DNA of 64,000 nucleotides from Gemmatimonadota bacterium (GCA_022820995.1 JAJEEM010000057.1:106875-170874), one strand, 5' to 3'; positions 33,976 to 43,830 are shown, counted from the stretch's first letter. Program-made: numbers and translations. The notes: generated by a model from the letters alone, not told the origin.

Positions 33976-35289
33976 CTACGGCTGCAGGCGGAGGACGAAG
34001 AGGCCCTCGTCCCAGCTGGAAGCCACGAAGATGCCGCTGTCGAACCAGGGGTAGGTCGACCAGGAGCCGTCGAACGTCTGGTCGTCGCGGTCCGGCACCG
34101 TGTCGAAGTAGCCCCGTTCCACAGGATTCGCAGGGTCAGTGATGTCGAGGATGCGCACCCCGAACGTGTAGTTGGAGTGATAGATCAGGCTGCCGTGCAC
34201 GTAGAGGTTGTGATCGACCGCCTCGCTGGGGCCCAGGTGTTCCTTCACGAGCACCGGGTCGTCGAGGTCGGTGACGTCCCATACGAGCAGGCGCGCATGT
34301 GACACCCGGTTGTTCCTCTCGTCCAACTCATCGTTCTGGTAGAAGTACCGGTGATCCTCGCTGAGCCACCCCTGGTGGACGTAGTCGTGGTCTGCGTAGG
34401 TGGCCGTCGACAGCGTCACCGGATTCGCCTTGTCCGTCACGTCGGACACGACGATCGCCGTCTCGTTCGAGCCCAGGCAGATCTCACGGCCCACGTGTTC
34501 GACGTCGGGACCCCGGTACACGACGCACTGGACATCGTGCGTGTACCCGGTGCCGCTCCAGCCCGTCCCCTCCGCGGCGTAGCACCCCGCGAAGCTCGGG
34601 CTCTTCGGGTTCGAGAGATCGATCATGTGCAGGCCGCCCCCGCAGCTCTCGCCGCCGGAGTGGCTGCCGACGGCGTACGCGAACCCGGTCTCCTCGTTGA
34701 TCGCGAGGTTGTGGACGGCGCTCACCTCCCCGTAGCGGGCGTCCGCCTCCAACTCGGTGAACTCCGTCAGTTCGCGAAGCCGGGTGAGGTCGAGCACCTG
34801 CACGCCGTGGTCGGTGATCTCGGCCACGACGTAGGCGTGATTCTCGTACACCTTCATGTCGCGCCAGATACTGTGCGTGTCCGGGGAGCCCATGAAGGCG
34901 ATGGGGTGCGGTTCGGTCGGCGTCGAGAGGTCGACGATGGCGAGCCCGTCGTGGCGGCCGACCAGCGCGTACTCCACGCCCGTCTGCGGATCCGTCCACC
35001 CCCAGATGTCGTTCACGACCCAATCCTCCACGAATCCCGCGGGCGTCCGTCCCGGGCTCAGCTCGCCCAGCGGTACGTGCCCGACGAGGTCCACGCGATG
35101 GCAGGGGAACCCGTCCGCCGAGCCGCCCTCGCAGGGGACGATCTGCGCCACGACGGGAGGCGGCGGATCGGGCGGATCGACCGGATCCGGACCGGGGGGG
35201 CCGGTCGGGGAATCCTCACATGCGGCAGCAAGCAGGACCAGAAGCGGGAGCGAGCCTCGCGCGAACGCCTGGATACTCCTGTGAATCAT
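33976..35289 (-). CDS. Choice-of-anchor-B family LVIVD-repeat lipoprotein (copy 1)
   Basis: A 437-residue lipoprotein (LVLLAAACEDS) with a Pro-rich linker and an LVIVD-type propeller: ALVGRHDGLAIVDLS, HAYVVAEITDHGVQVLDLTR, GLHMIDLSNPKSPSFAG, AIVVSDVTDKANP and FGVRILDITDPANPVERG. It contains conserved Cys pairs (PCEGGSADGFPCHRVDLVG). It ends with YFDTVPDRDDQTFDGSWSTY, a stretch highly conserved in the next gene. Its ATG overlaps the stop of the paralog upstream by 4 nt. The role is unknown, probably surface binding. Confidence 0.85.
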   Translation of the reverse strand: MIHRSIQAFARGSLPLLVLLAAACEDSPTGPPGPDPVDPPDPPPPVVAQIVPCEGGSADGFPCHRVDLVGHVPLGELSPGRTPAGFVEDWVVNDIWGWTDPQTGVEYALVGRHDGLAIVDLSTPTEPHPIAFMGSPDTHSIWRDMKVYENHAYVVAEITDHGVQVLDLTRLRELTEFTELEADARYGEVSAVHNLAINEETGFAYAVGSHSGGESCGGGLHMIDLSNPKSPSFAGCYAAEGTGWSGTGYTHDVQCVVYRGPDVEHVGREICLGSNETAIVVSDVTDKANPVTLSTATYADHDYVHQGWLSEDHRYFYQNDELDERNNRVSHARLLVWDVTDLDDPVLVKEHLGPSEAVDHNLYVHGSLIYHSNYTFGVRILDITDPANPVERGYFDTVPDRDDQTFDGSWSTYPWFDSGIFVASSWDEGLFVLRLQP

Positions 35290-36617
35290 CGCTTCAAGCC
35301 CTGCCGCAGGCGCAGGACGAAGAGGCCCTCATCCTTGCTGGTGACGACGAAGATGCCGCTCTCGAAATAGGGGTACGTCGACCAGGAGCCGTCGAAGTTC
35401 GTTTCGTCGTGCTCGGGCACGGTGTCGAAATATGCGACCTCGCGGGGGTTCAGGGGATCCGAGATGTCCAGGATCCGAACGCCGAACGTGTAGTTGGAGT
35501 GGTAGATGAATCCCTCGTGGACGTAGATGTTGTGGTCGATCGCGCCGGTGGGACCCAGATGTTCCGCGGCCAGGACGGGATCGTCGAGGTCGGTGAGGTC
35601 CCACACCAGCATTCGCGTCCGTGAGACCTGGTTGGTGTATTCGTCCGCCTCGTCGTTCTGGTAGAAATACCGGTGGTCCTCGCTGAGCCACCCCTGGTGG
35701 ACGTACCCGTAATCCGCGTAGCGGGCCGTCGACAGCGTCGTCGGATTCGCCTTGTCGGTGACATCCGACAGGACGATCGCGTCTTCGTTCGAGCCCACGC
35801 AGATCTCCCGGCCCGCGTGCTCCGCATCGGGCCCCCGATACACGACGCACTGGACATCGTGCGTGTAGCCGGTGCCGCGGCGCCCGGTCCCCTCCTCCGC
35901 ATGACACCCCGCAAACGTCGGGTTCTGCGGACTGGAAACATCGATCATGTGCAGGCCCCCACCGCAGGTCTCGCCGCCGGAGTTGCCGCCGACGGCGTAC
36001 GCGAAGCCGGTCTCCTCGTTGATCGCGATGTTGTGGACGGCACTCACATCCCGGTAGCGCGCATCCGCCTGCAGTTCGGTGAAGTCCGTCAAGCCGCGAA
36101 GGCGCGTGAGGTCGAGCACCTGTACTCCGTGCCCGGTGCTTTCGGAGACCACGAATACGTGATCCGCGTATACCTTCATGTCGCGCCAAAGGCTGTGCGA
36201 GATCGCGGACGGCATGAACGCGACGGGCCGCGGCTCGACGGGGGTCGAGAGATCGACGATGGCGAGGCCATCGTGACGGCCGACCAGCGCATACTCCACC
36301 CCGGTCTGCGGGTCGGTCCACCCCCAGATGTCGTTCGTGAACCAGCGTTCGCTGCCCCCGCCAGGGGTACGGCCCGGTGTCAGATTCGGCAGGGACACAC
36401 GCCCGACGAGGTCCACGCCCTCGCACGGGAATCTGAACGCCCGGCCCCCCTGGCAGACGGTCACCGCCGTGGCGACGGGTGCCGAAGGCGGTTCGGGCGG
36501 CTCGGGCGCCGCGGGCGGGCCCGTCGGGTTCTCACCGCACGCGAGTGCGAGCAGGGCGGGCAGGAGAGCGGCGCCCCGCGTGGGGAGGTTCCCGCGATTG
36601 CGCCCTTCGACTTCCAT
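35286..36617 (-). CDS. Choice-of-anchor-B family LVIVD-repeat lipoprotein (copy 2)
   Basis: A 443-residue paralog of the following gene, with the same repeats and near-identical stretches such as NDIWGWTDPQTGVEYALVG, YVHQGWLSEDHRYFYQNDE and GSWSTYP. The N-terminus (LLPALLALACGENPTGPP) is a lipoprotein signal. The start at 36617 is chosen because it opens a normal signal peptide. The gene is 8 nt downstream of the NHL-protein stop. The two copies are a recent tandem duplication with coupled translation (ATGA at 35286-35289). Confidence 0.85.
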   Translation of the reverse strand: MEVEGRNRGNLPTRGAALLPALLALACGENPTGPPAAPEPPEPPSAPVATAVTVCQGGRAFRFPCEGVDLVGRVSLPNLTPGRTPGGGSERWFTNDIWGWTDPQTGVEYALVGRHDGLAIVDLSTPVEPRPVAFMPSAISHSLWRDMKVYADHVFVVSESTGHGVQVLDLTRLRGLTDFTELQADARYRDVSAVHNIAINEETGFAYAVGGNSGGETCGGGLHMIDVSSPQNPTFAGCHAEEGTGRRGTGYTHDVQCVVYRGPDAEHAGREICVGSNEDAIVLSDVTDKANPTTLSTARYADYGYVHQGWLSEDHRYFYQNDEADEYTNQVSRTRMLVWDLTDLDDPVLAAEHLGPTGAIDHNIYVHEGFIYHSNYTFGVRILDISDPLNPREVAYFDTVPEHDETNFDGSWSTYPYFESGIFVVTSKDEGLFVLRLRQGLKR

Positions 36618-36625
36618 AGGCCGGC

Positions 36626-37795
36626 TCAGTGCGTCAGCAGGAGCCGCGGTCCCAGGAGCCTGTCCGGGTCCGCATCCGGCTTGGGGGTGAACTTGTTGAT
36701 CCAGCCCCCGCTGTAGGACGCGATATACAGGTTGCCGTCCCCGTCCATGTCCATCTGGTGCGGGAGCGAGAGGCCGCCCGGCCAGATCCCGCGCCCGATG
36801 GCGCCGGCCGCTCCGTAGGCGCCCCAGTAGTCCTGGAGGACGCCGTCCCGGTCGTACTTCAGGACGCGGTTCAGCGACGCATCCAGGACCCACACGGCAC
36901 CGTCCTCGTCGAGCCAGATGTTCACGGGGTCGAAGATGTTCGGCCATTCCTCGATGAACTCGCCGTCGTGCGTGAACAGCTGGAGGCGCTCGTTCTGGCG
37001 GTCCCCGACGTAGACGCGATCCTCGTCCACCGCGAGGCCGTGAAGGAGATCGAACTCACCGGGTCCGGCGCCGAGCGCACCCCACTGCATGATGAACTCC
37101 CCGTCCTCCGAGTACTTGATGATCCGCGAGTTCCAGTACCCGTCTGCGAGGAGGAAGCTCCCGTCCGGAAGGAAGGCGAGCTTCGACGGCCAGCCGTAGG
37201 TGTACGGGCCCCAGTCGTCCCGGGCGCGGGCGGCTTCGCGCGTCTTCGGGTGATCGCGTTCGCCCAGGCGCATGGCGATCTCGCTGCCGTCGTTCGTGAA
37301 CTTGACGACCTGCATGTGCCCTTCGCCGCCGCCGCTGTCGATCACCCACACGTGCCGGTCGGGGTCGTAAGGGCTGATGTACACCTGGTGCGGGAGGGTG
37401 AAGATCGAGTCCCACTGGGCCCACTGTTCCACGATCTCGCCGTTCCCGTTCGCGACGACGATGTAGTTCGTGCGGCGCAGGCGCCCCTCGCGGGGGGCCG
37501 ACCGGTCGGCGGGCCAGTCGCCGCGCGTGACGACGATGATGCGGTCCTCGTGGTCCACGGCGACGCCGGCCACCTGCCCCCAGCCCCATTCGTCGTCGTG
37601 GTCGGGCGCGGACTTCCACCAGCCGGCCACGGGATCGTACGGCCCGGTGCGGTCGTCGCCGCCCTTCACGACGGCGCCGTTCAGTGCGCCGGATCCGTCC
37701 GTCGTCGCGGCGGCCGCGCGGTCGCCGGCCTCGCACCCCGAGACGGAAAGCGCGGTGGCGAGGGCAAGCGTCAGGGGACACGGCGGGGTCTTCAT
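36626..37795 (-). CDS. NHL-repeat beta-propeller lipoprotein
   Basis: A 389-residue lipoprotein (LSVSGC lipobox) with NHL-type repeats: GVAVDHEDRIIVVTRGD, PSKLAFLPDGSFLLADGYWN, FDLLHGLAVDEDRVYVGDRQ, PVNIWLDEDGAVWVLDASL and PHQMDMDGDGNLYIASYSG. These build a six-bladed propeller similar to that of peptidyl-alpha-hydroxyglycine lyase, though no lyase activity can be claimed. It is first or early in a secreted-protein run with the two LVIVD proteins downstream. Confidence 0.85.
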   Translation of the reverse strand: MKTPPCPLTLALATALSVSGCEAGDRAAAATTDGSGALNGAVVKGGDDRTGPYDPVAGWWKSAPDHDDEWGWGQVAGVAVDHEDRIIVVTRGDWPADRSAPREGRLRRTNYIVVANGNGEIVEQWAQWDSIFTLPHQVYISPYDPDRHVWVIDSGGGEGHMQVVKFTNDGSEIAMRLGERDHPKTREAARARDDWGPYTYGWPSKLAFLPDGSFLLADGYWNSRIIKYSEDGEFIMQWGALGAGPGEFDLLHGLAVDEDRVYVGDRQNERLQLFTHDGEFIEEWPNIFDPVNIWLDEDGAVWVLDASLNRVLKYDRDGVLQDYWGAYGAAGAIGRGIWPGGLSLPHQMDMDGDGNLYIASYSGGWINKFTPKPDADPDRLLGPRLLLTH

Positions 37796-37823
37796 GCGGT
37801 CTCCATCGTCCGGGTGGGTGCCG

Positions 37824-39806
37824 TCAGCGCGAGCCCGGCCTGCCGCTGCCGGACCGCTTCTCCTCCTGATCCGTCGCGGCGGGCGCCCAGGGATCGTCGA
37901 TGCCGGCGCCGGGGCACGAGTCGCCCGTGTCCAGGAAGTGCGTGTGCAGGCACTCGAGCGTCGCACCGAGACGCGTCAGCAGGTCGACCGTCTCCGGGAA
38001 CGGGACGCGGGTGAAGAACCCGGCCCGGCCGCCGCGCGCCATGTCCGCCGTGGACTGCCCGAGGCGGGTGATCGCGGTGACGTCCCCGCCCTGCGACACG
38101 AGGTACTCGATGAGTTCGTTGTCGCCGCGCGACGCGGCGTAGTGCATCGGCGTGTAGAGCCACGAGTCGCGGTGGTCGACATCCGCGCCGAGTTCCTCGA
38201 TCAGGTACTTCACGGCGGGGATGAACTGGTCGGGCCGGTTGCGGACGCTGAACGCGCCCAGGCCCAGGTAGCCTCCGCCCGCGGCGGCGTGGATCGGCCA
38301 GGCGTTGGGCGCGCCCTCCGGAATCCAGGGCAGCCCGGAGTCCTCCTGCTGACGGCCGTCCTGCTGCCGGCGCTCCCGCATCCCGACCTCGGGCCAGCGC
38401 GTGGGGATGTTCGGGTCCGCGCCGTGCGCGACGAGCAGCTTCATCGCCTCGAGATCCTGGGCGAAGGCCGCCCGCCAGAACGGCGTCGCCCCCGTGAGGT
38501 CGATCCCCATCTTCGTGAGACCGTATTCCCAGTACCACAGGTGCGTGTTCAGCCGCGGATTGGGATCGGCCCCGGCTTCGAGCAGCGCGCGGAGCACGTC
38601 CATGTGGCCGGCGTCCTGCAGGTCCTGCGCGCGCGGCTGCGGGTAGTTGGACTTCGGAGCCCACTGGGTCTGGAGGACGGCGAAGAGGGGCGTCGCCCCG
38701 TCCGTCGAGGCGGCGAGACCGGGGTCGGCCCCGCGCTCGATGAGGACGAGCGCCAGGTCGAACTGGCCGTTGAGCGCCGCCATGAGGAGCGGGCTCGTGG
38801 CGTCCGCGCTCGCCTGGTCGATGTCCGCGCCGCCGTCAAGGAGGGCCGTGGCCGCTTCGATGTGGCCCTCGCGGGCCGCGTGCAGCAGCGCGGTCATGCC
38901 GCCGGTCCGGCCGACGAGCACCTCGCGGTACGGCGGACGGATGAGGTCGGGGCCGCCGGGGTAGTCGGGCCCCAGGCGGCCGAGCGAATGTGCGCTGACC
39001 TCGCCGACGTCGTAGCCGGAGCGGAGGAACTCGCGCTGGGCGCGGATGGCCGCCTGCACGCGGGCCGGGCCGGGCTCGCCCGGCCACTCGGCTTCGGGGT
39101 CCACCTCGGGCCCGTACGGTCCGAGCGTCTCCCGGGGCGCGCCGATCAGGTCCCGCATGCGGCGGTTGGCCTCACGGTCCAGCGCCAGACTGGGCAGGAC
39201 GTCGACCACGGCGGTCGTGATGCCGGGGTCGGCGCCGGCGTCGAGCAGCGCGGCCGCCGCGGCCGGCCGGTTCGCGGCGGCGGCGAACATCAGGGGTGTC
39301 TGCCCCGCCGACCCCTCCCGGGCGTTCGGATCCGCGCCGTGGTCGAGCAGCGCGGCCACGGCCGGCCGGCCGTCCACGGCGGCGGCGGCGAGGTGCAGCG
39401 CGGTCACGCCGCTGTTCGTCGTAGCGGCGTTCGCGTCGGCCCCGGCTTCGAGCAGGAGCGCGACGACGGGCCCGTGCCCTCCGCGGGCAGCCAGGTGCAG
39501 CGGCGCATAGCGGCCGATCCGCGTCCCGGCGTCGACCGCCGCGCCCGCATCGATCAGCGCCCGGGCCGCGTCCGCGTGGCCGCGCTCGGCGGCGAAGTGC
39601 AGCGCCGTCATCCCGTCGCCCCGCGCCGCATTCACGTCCGCGCCGTCCCTCACGAGCGCGCGCACGACCTCCGCGGCCCCATCGCGCGCGGCTTCGAGCA
39701 GCCGGTCGTCGGAGGCGGACGCCGCCTCCTGCGCGGCCGAAACCGCCGGGAGAAGAACCGACAGCACGAGCGCGACCGCGAAGCGCCGCCTCATCCCGTT
39801 CCTCAT
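37824..39806 (-). CDS. Exported ankyrin-repeat protein
   Basis: A 660-residue protein with a Sec signal (ALVLSVLLPAVSAAQ) and at least ten ankyrin repeats. Examples are GDGMTALHFAAERGHADAAR, YAPLHLAARGGHGPVVALLL, GVTALHLAAA and YTPMHYAASRGDNELIEYL. A non-repeat insert at about residues 210-290 (with ETLGPYGPEVDPEAEWPG) breaks the array. It is exported rather than cytoplasmic. Its ATG overlaps the DUF1552 stop by 4 nt, so it is the third member of a coupled DUF1592-DUF1552-ankyrin operon. In symbionts such proteins are often discussed as host-interaction factors. The operon context here points equally to a role with the two oxidative-type partners. Confidence 0.9.
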   Translation of the reverse strand: MRNGMRRRFAVALVLSVLLPAVSAAQEAASASDDRLLEAARDGAAEVVRALVRDGADVNAARGDGMTALHFAAERGHADAARALIDAGAAVDAGTRIGRYAPLHLAARGGHGPVVALLLEAGADANAATTNSGVTALHLAAAAVDGRPAVAALLDHGADPNAREGSAGQTPLMFAAAANRPAAAAALLDAGADPGITTAVVDVLPSLALDREANRRMRDLIGAPRETLGPYGPEVDPEAEWPGEPGPARVQAAIRAQREFLRSGYDVGEVSAHSLGRLGPDYPGGPDLIRPPYREVLVGRTGGMTALLHAAREGHIEAATALLDGGADIDQASADATSPLLMAALNGQFDLALVLIERGADPGLAASTDGATPLFAVLQTQWAPKSNYPQPRAQDLQDAGHMDVLRALLEAGADPNPRLNTHLWYWEYGLTKMGIDLTGATPFWRAAFAQDLEAMKLLVAHGADPNIPTRWPEVGMRERRQQDGRQQEDSGLPWIPEGAPNAWPIHAAAGGGYLGLGAFSVRNRPDQFIPAVKYLIEELGADVDHRDSWLYTPMHYAASRGDNELIEYLVSQGGDVTAITRLGQSTADMARGGRAGFFTRVPFPETVDLLTRLGATLECLHTHFLDTGDSCPGAGIDDPWAPAATDQEEKRSGSGRPGSR

Positions 39807-41227
39807 CTCGCGCCGCTCCCCGAGGCCGCCTCGCCCGTGAATTCGAGCGGGAGGATCCCGTCGCTGTCGCCGAAGGCGGCCATCTCCGGGTGTCCGATCT
39901 TCCGCATGAGGCTCACGAACGCGTTCGCCATCGGGGTCCCGTCCGGGGCCCGCAGGTGGACCCCGCCCTCGAGCGCCCCGTTAGCCCCGCCCATGATCAG
40001 CAGCGGCGCCCGCCGGTGGTTGTGGAGGTTGCCGTCCGCCATCGGCGACCCCCACACGACCGCCGTCTTGTCGAGCAGCGACGCGTCGCCCTCCACCGTG
40101 TCCCGCATCTTCTCCAGGAAGTACGCGACCTGCCCGAGCCGGTAGGTGTTGATCTTGTTGAAATCCATGATGTCCTCGGGGACGTTCCCGTGGTGCGAGG
40201 CCCCGTGGACGGACTTCGTCGTCCCGCTCTCCGGGAAGGTCCGGTTGGACTGGTCGAAGCCGGTCTTGAAGGTGATGACGCGCGTGAGGTCGGTCTGCAG
40301 CGCGAGCAGCTGCAGGTCGAACATCAGCTGCATGTGCTCCTCGAAGGAGTCCGGGACCCCGGAGGGCGCCTCCGGCATCTCCCGTTCCTCGCCGCTCGAG
40401 TTGCGCGCCTCGACGAGCTGGATCCGGCGCTCGATCTCGCGAATGTGTTCGACGTATTCGTCCAGCGCGACCCGGTCCGCCGCGCCCAGCGTCCTTCGGA
40501 GCCGGGCGACCTCGGTCGCGATCCAGTCGATCATGCTGCGGTCCGTGCGGCGCCGTGCCGCCCGGTCCTCGGCCGAGTCCCCGGCCCCGAACAGGCGCTC
40601 GAACACGACGCGCGGCTCCCGGATCGCGGGCAGCGGCTGGTTCGGCGACGCCCACGCGAGCGATGTCGTGTATGCGCAGTGGTAGTTGTACGCACAGCCC
40701 CCGCCGCGATCGATGCCCTCGATGCAGAGTTCGAGCGAGGGGAGCACCGTCTCCCGCCCGAACCGCTGCGCGTGCAACTGGTCGAGCGAGGTGCCGAGGA
40801 AGATGTCGGAGCCCTGCGTCTGCTTCGGATGCGCCTGGGTGAGGAACACCGCCGTCGACCGGTCGTGGTCGCCGCCGATCTCCTCCGCCCGGAACGCCTC
40901 CGCCGAGCGGCAGTCCGTGTTGCTCACGATCGTCGTGTATTCGCGGAACGCCTCCAGCGGCTTGAGCTGGCTGTCCGCCACGAGTTCGAAGTCGCGGCCC
41001 GTCGTCGCCGGCGCGAACAGGTGGCGTTCGTCGCCCCAGTCGCTCGAGCCCGCCACCCCCATCGACTCCTCGATGCAGACGAGGCGCGTGAACTCCGCTG
41101 CCTTCATCGGGTCGGCCCACAGCCGGCCGGCGGGAACCATCGCGTCGAGCAGCGGCAGCGCGACGCTGGCGCCGGCCCCGCGGAGGAAGGTGCGGCGCGA
41201 GAGTTGTGTACCGGTGATGAAATTCAT
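39803..41227 (-). CDS. DUF1552 family protein with Tat signal
   Basis: A 474-residue protein with a twin-arginine leader (LSRRTFLRGAGASVALPLL). It carries the DUF1552 features FTRLVCIEESMGVAG, FLTQAHPKQTQGSDIF, CAYNYHCAYTTSLAW, HGASHHGNVP and TAVVWGSPMADGNLHNHRR. The Tat route suggests folding or cofactor loading before export. DUF1552 almost always sits beside DUF1592-type cytochromes, as here (4-nt overlap). The biochemical role is not established. Confidence 0.9.
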   Translation of the reverse strand: MNFITGTQLSRRTFLRGAGASVALPLLDAMVPAGRLWADPMKAAEFTRLVCIEESMGVAGSSDWGDERHLFAPATTGRDFELVADSQLKPLEAFREYTTIVSNTDCRSAEAFRAEEIGGDHDRSTAVFLTQAHPKQTQGSDIFLGTSLDQLHAQRFGRETVLPSLELCIEGIDRGGGCAYNYHCAYTTSLAWASPNQPLPAIREPRVVFERLFGAGDSAEDRAARRRTDRSMIDWIATEVARLRRTLGAADRVALDEYVEHIREIERRIQLVEARNSSGEEREMPEAPSGVPDSFEEHMQLMFDLQLLALQTDLTRVITFKTGFDQSNRTFPESGTTKSVHGASHHGNVPEDIMDFNKINTYRLGQVAYFLEKMRDTVEGDASLLDKTAVVWGSPMADGNLHNHRRAPLLIMGGANGALEGGVHLRAPDGTPMANAFVSLMRKIGHPEMAAFGDSDGILPLEFTGEAASGSGAR

Positions 41228-43725
41228 GAGCCTGCTCCACTTCTCGTGCGGTCTTCCGCTGCCACCTCATCGTCCACGGCGGGCGCGGGACGCGCCATCC
41301 GGAAGGGGTCGCTGTTCACGACGCCGAGGATGAACGAGGACATGCGGTAGTCGTTGGCTTCCGCTTCGCGTGCGATGGCCCGGATCCCGGGCTGGTCGTA
41401 GTACTCCGCGCGGCGTCCCGTCGCGTACGCGAGCAGGTGCGCGGTGAAATTCCGGACGAGCGGGATCGGCCGCTTCATGAGGACGTCGACGAGTTCCGCC
41501 GGCGTGCTCACGTCGGTCCCGTCGTAGAAGGTCCCGCGCGTGTCGAGCGCGACGCCGTTCTCGCGAACCCGCACCTGCCCGGTCACGTCGTAGTTGTCGA
41601 GCGCGAGCCCGATCGGGTCCATGAACCGGTGGCAGGCGCGGCACGTCGGGCTCGCCGCGTGCATCTCGAGCCGCTCCCGGGTCGTCAGCAGCCGCCCCGA
41701 CCGGGCCGATTCCGTCTCGTCGAAGGCGGGGATGTCGGGCGGCGGGGGCAGGGGCGGCGTGCCCATGAGCACCTCCATCACCCACTTCCCGCGCAGCACC
41801 GGCGACGTGCGCGCGGACATCGAGGTCAGGAGCAGCACGCTCCCGTGCCCCAGCACTCCGCGCCGGCTGTGGTCCGGATAGCTCACCCGCCGGAACTCGG
41901 ATCCCGACACCCCCGGGATCCCGTAGTGGCCGGCGAGGCGCTCGTTCAGGAAGGTGTAGTCCGCCGTGAACAGCTCGAGCAGGCTCCGGTCCTCCCGGAC
42001 GAGGTGATCGAAGAAGAGTTGCGTCTCCCGGACCAGGTCCTCGCGAAGCTGGCCGGTGAAGTCCGGGTAGAGGTAGGGCTCGGGCTGGTTGTCCTCCGCA
42101 TCCTGCAGCCGCAGCCACTGCGAGGCGAAGCGCGTGGAGAGCGCCTCCGCGCGCGGGTCCGCGAGCATCCGGCGCACCTGCCCTTCCAGGACCGCCGGAT
42201 CCGAGAGCCGCCGCTCCGCGGCCAGCGTCAGCAGTTCGTCGTCCGGACTCGCCGCCCAGAGGAAGAACGAGAGACGCGAAGCGAGGTCCACGTCCGCGAT
42301 CGGGTAGCTCTCGCCGGGCGCGACCTCGGACGGCGCCTGCTCGAGACGGAAGATGAAGGAGGGGTTGGCGAGGATCGCCTGGAGCGCCGTCCTGACCCCG
42401 ATCTCGAAACCGTCCTCCGCCGCGGCGGCGTCGTAGAAGGCCATGGGCCCCGCGAGATCGTCCTCCGTCATCGGCCGCCGGTACGCCGCTCGCGCGAGCC
42501 GGGTCACGATCGCCTCCGCGCACGCCCGAGCCTCCGCCGACGCGACCGGCGCCTCCGCCTCGGCCGCCTCCGCCGGCCCATCCTGACCGGGATGGCAGTG
42601 GAAGATCTTCCGCCGGCTCGCCGTCTCGGAGAGTCCTGAACTGCGGCGCGGACCCGTGATCATCAGCTCGCTCAGGTGGGGGAGCGCGGTGATCCCGTAG
42701 TTCGCCCACGCCCGGGAATCCTCGCCTCCGACGAAGGACCAGCCAGGCGTCTTCAGGCGGTCCTCGTACGGTCCCTCGATCGTGCGCACGAACGCGGCCG
42801 CGACCTGGCGCTGGCCCGCCTGCACGAAAACGGGCTCCGTGCGGATCGGCACCGTCGAGCGGCCGCCGTGCTCGAGGCCGAGGAGGGCGACCCCTTCCCC
42901 GTCGATCGAGATGTCGATGTCCTGGAAGCCGGTCCCCTGCCCGAAGAGCGTCTCGACCGAGACCACGTACTCTCCGTCCACCGGGAAGTCGTGGGTCACG
43001 ACCATTCCGCCGCGCGTCCCGTACGGCGTGCCCTCGATGTGATCCCAGGCGTGCTGCGAGACGTCGATCGGGTTCGTGTACTTGGCGGTCTTCGAGAGGG
43101 CGGCCGGGTTGCCGACCGCGATCCGGCTCACCTCCGTGGCGGCCCTGAGGTAGGCCTCGAGGAGCGTGGTCGAGAGGCCCTGCGCGTCCGACATGTTGTC
43201 GAAGGCGCCGAGGTAGGTGTCCGCCGGAAGCCAGCGGCCGGCGTCGATCTCGAGGTCGAGGAGGTCGCGGACGACGCGCTCGTATTCGGCACGGTTCAAG
43301 CGCTGGAAGCGCCGCGATCCGGGGTTCCGGTCGCGGGCGGCCTCGCGGTCGACCACGGTCTCGAGCGTCTCGACGAGGGCGAGGAGCGTGTCCGGAGAGG
43401 GCCGGCGCTGGCCGGGCGGCGGCATCATCCCGGCACGAAGCTTCCGGATCATCTTCTCCGCCGTGGGGGCGCGGTCGTGCGCCGCCTCCACGTCGAACGT
43501 CTCCAGCGTGAGGTTCCCGCGCAGGAGGCGCTCGTTGTGGCAGCGGACGCAATAGCGCTGGACGACCCCGGTCAGATCCGCGGTGTCCGCGAGCGCGACC
43601 GCGTAAGCCGCTGCAGCGGGCGTCTGCTCAGGGAGGAGGGGGCCGCCGGACGCACCGCTCCCGGGCGGCCCGCCGGCCACGGCGAGCCAGAACCACAGGA
43701 TGGTGCCTGCGCCAAGTGTTTTCAT
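41224..43725 (-). CDS. DUF1592/DUF1588/DUF1585 protein with c-type heme motifs (Planctomycete-type cytochrome)
   Basis: An 833-residue exported protein. A PSCyt1-like heme site CVRCHNERLLRGNL lies near residue 60, then DUF1587/DUF1595-like regions, DUF1592 (NPSFIFRLEQAPSEV, LASRLSFFLWAASPDDELL), DUF1588 (HYGIPG, RRGVLGHGSVLLLTS) and DUF1585. A second CxxCH (CRACHRFMDPIGLALDNYD) lies near residue 700. A carbohydrate-binding-like insert sits at about 220-320. It is first of the coupled trio with DUF1552 and the ankyrin protein. Known families occur in polymer-degrading and methane- or complex-carbon-associated planctomycetes and acidobacteria; function is untested. Confidence 0.88.
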   Translation of the reverse strand: MKTLGAGTILWFWLAVAGGPPGSGASGGPLLPEQTPAAAAYAVALADTADLTGVVQRYCVRCHNERLLRGNLTLETFDVEAAHDRAPTAEKMIRKLRAGMMPPPGQRRPSPDTLLALVETLETVVDREAARDRNPGSRRFQRLNRAEYERVVRDLLDLEIDAGRWLPADTYLGAFDNMSDAQGLSTTLLEAYLRAATEVSRIAVGNPAALSKTAKYTNPIDVSQHAWDHIEGTPYGTRGGMVVTHDFPVDGEYVVSVETLFGQGTGFQDIDISIDGEGVALLGLEHGGRSTVPIRTEPVFVQAGQRQVAAAFVRTIEGPYEDRLKTPGWSFVGGEDSRAWANYGITALPHLSELMITGPRRSSGLSETASRRKIFHCHPGQDGPAEAAEAEAPVASAEARACAEAIVTRLARAAYRRPMTEDDLAGPMAFYDAAAAEDGFEIGVRTALQAILANPSFIFRLEQAPSEVAPGESYPIADVDLASRLSFFLWAASPDDELLTLAAERRLSDPAVLEGQVRRMLADPRAEALSTRFASQWLRLQDAEDNQPEPYLYPDFTGQLREDLVRETQLFFDHLVREDRSLLELFTADYTFLNERLAGHYGIPGVSGSEFRRVSYPDHSRRGVLGHGSVLLLTSMSARTSPVLRGKWVMEVLMGTPPLPPPPDIPAFDETESARSGRLLTTRERLEMHAASPTCRACHRFMDPIGLALDNYDVTGQVRVRENGVALDTRGTFYDGTDVSTPAELVDVLMKRPIPLVRNFTAHLLAYATGRRAEYYDQPGIRAIAREAEANDYRMSSFILGVVNSDPFRMARPAPAVDDEVAAEDRTRSGAGS

Positions 43726-43830
43726 GCGCCGCCCTTCGAAGAACAGGGATGCGCGTGACCGCGCTTCAACCCATCAACTTAAGAAAGAAGGCGCCCCGCC
43801 GGGAAGAGGTTCCGCGAGTCCCGGGACGGG

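Noticed and set aside
31230..34142. Long plus-strand frame opposite the S9 peptidase
   Set aside because: Val/Arg/Gly-rich shadow with no motif; the opposite strand has an intact catalytic triad.
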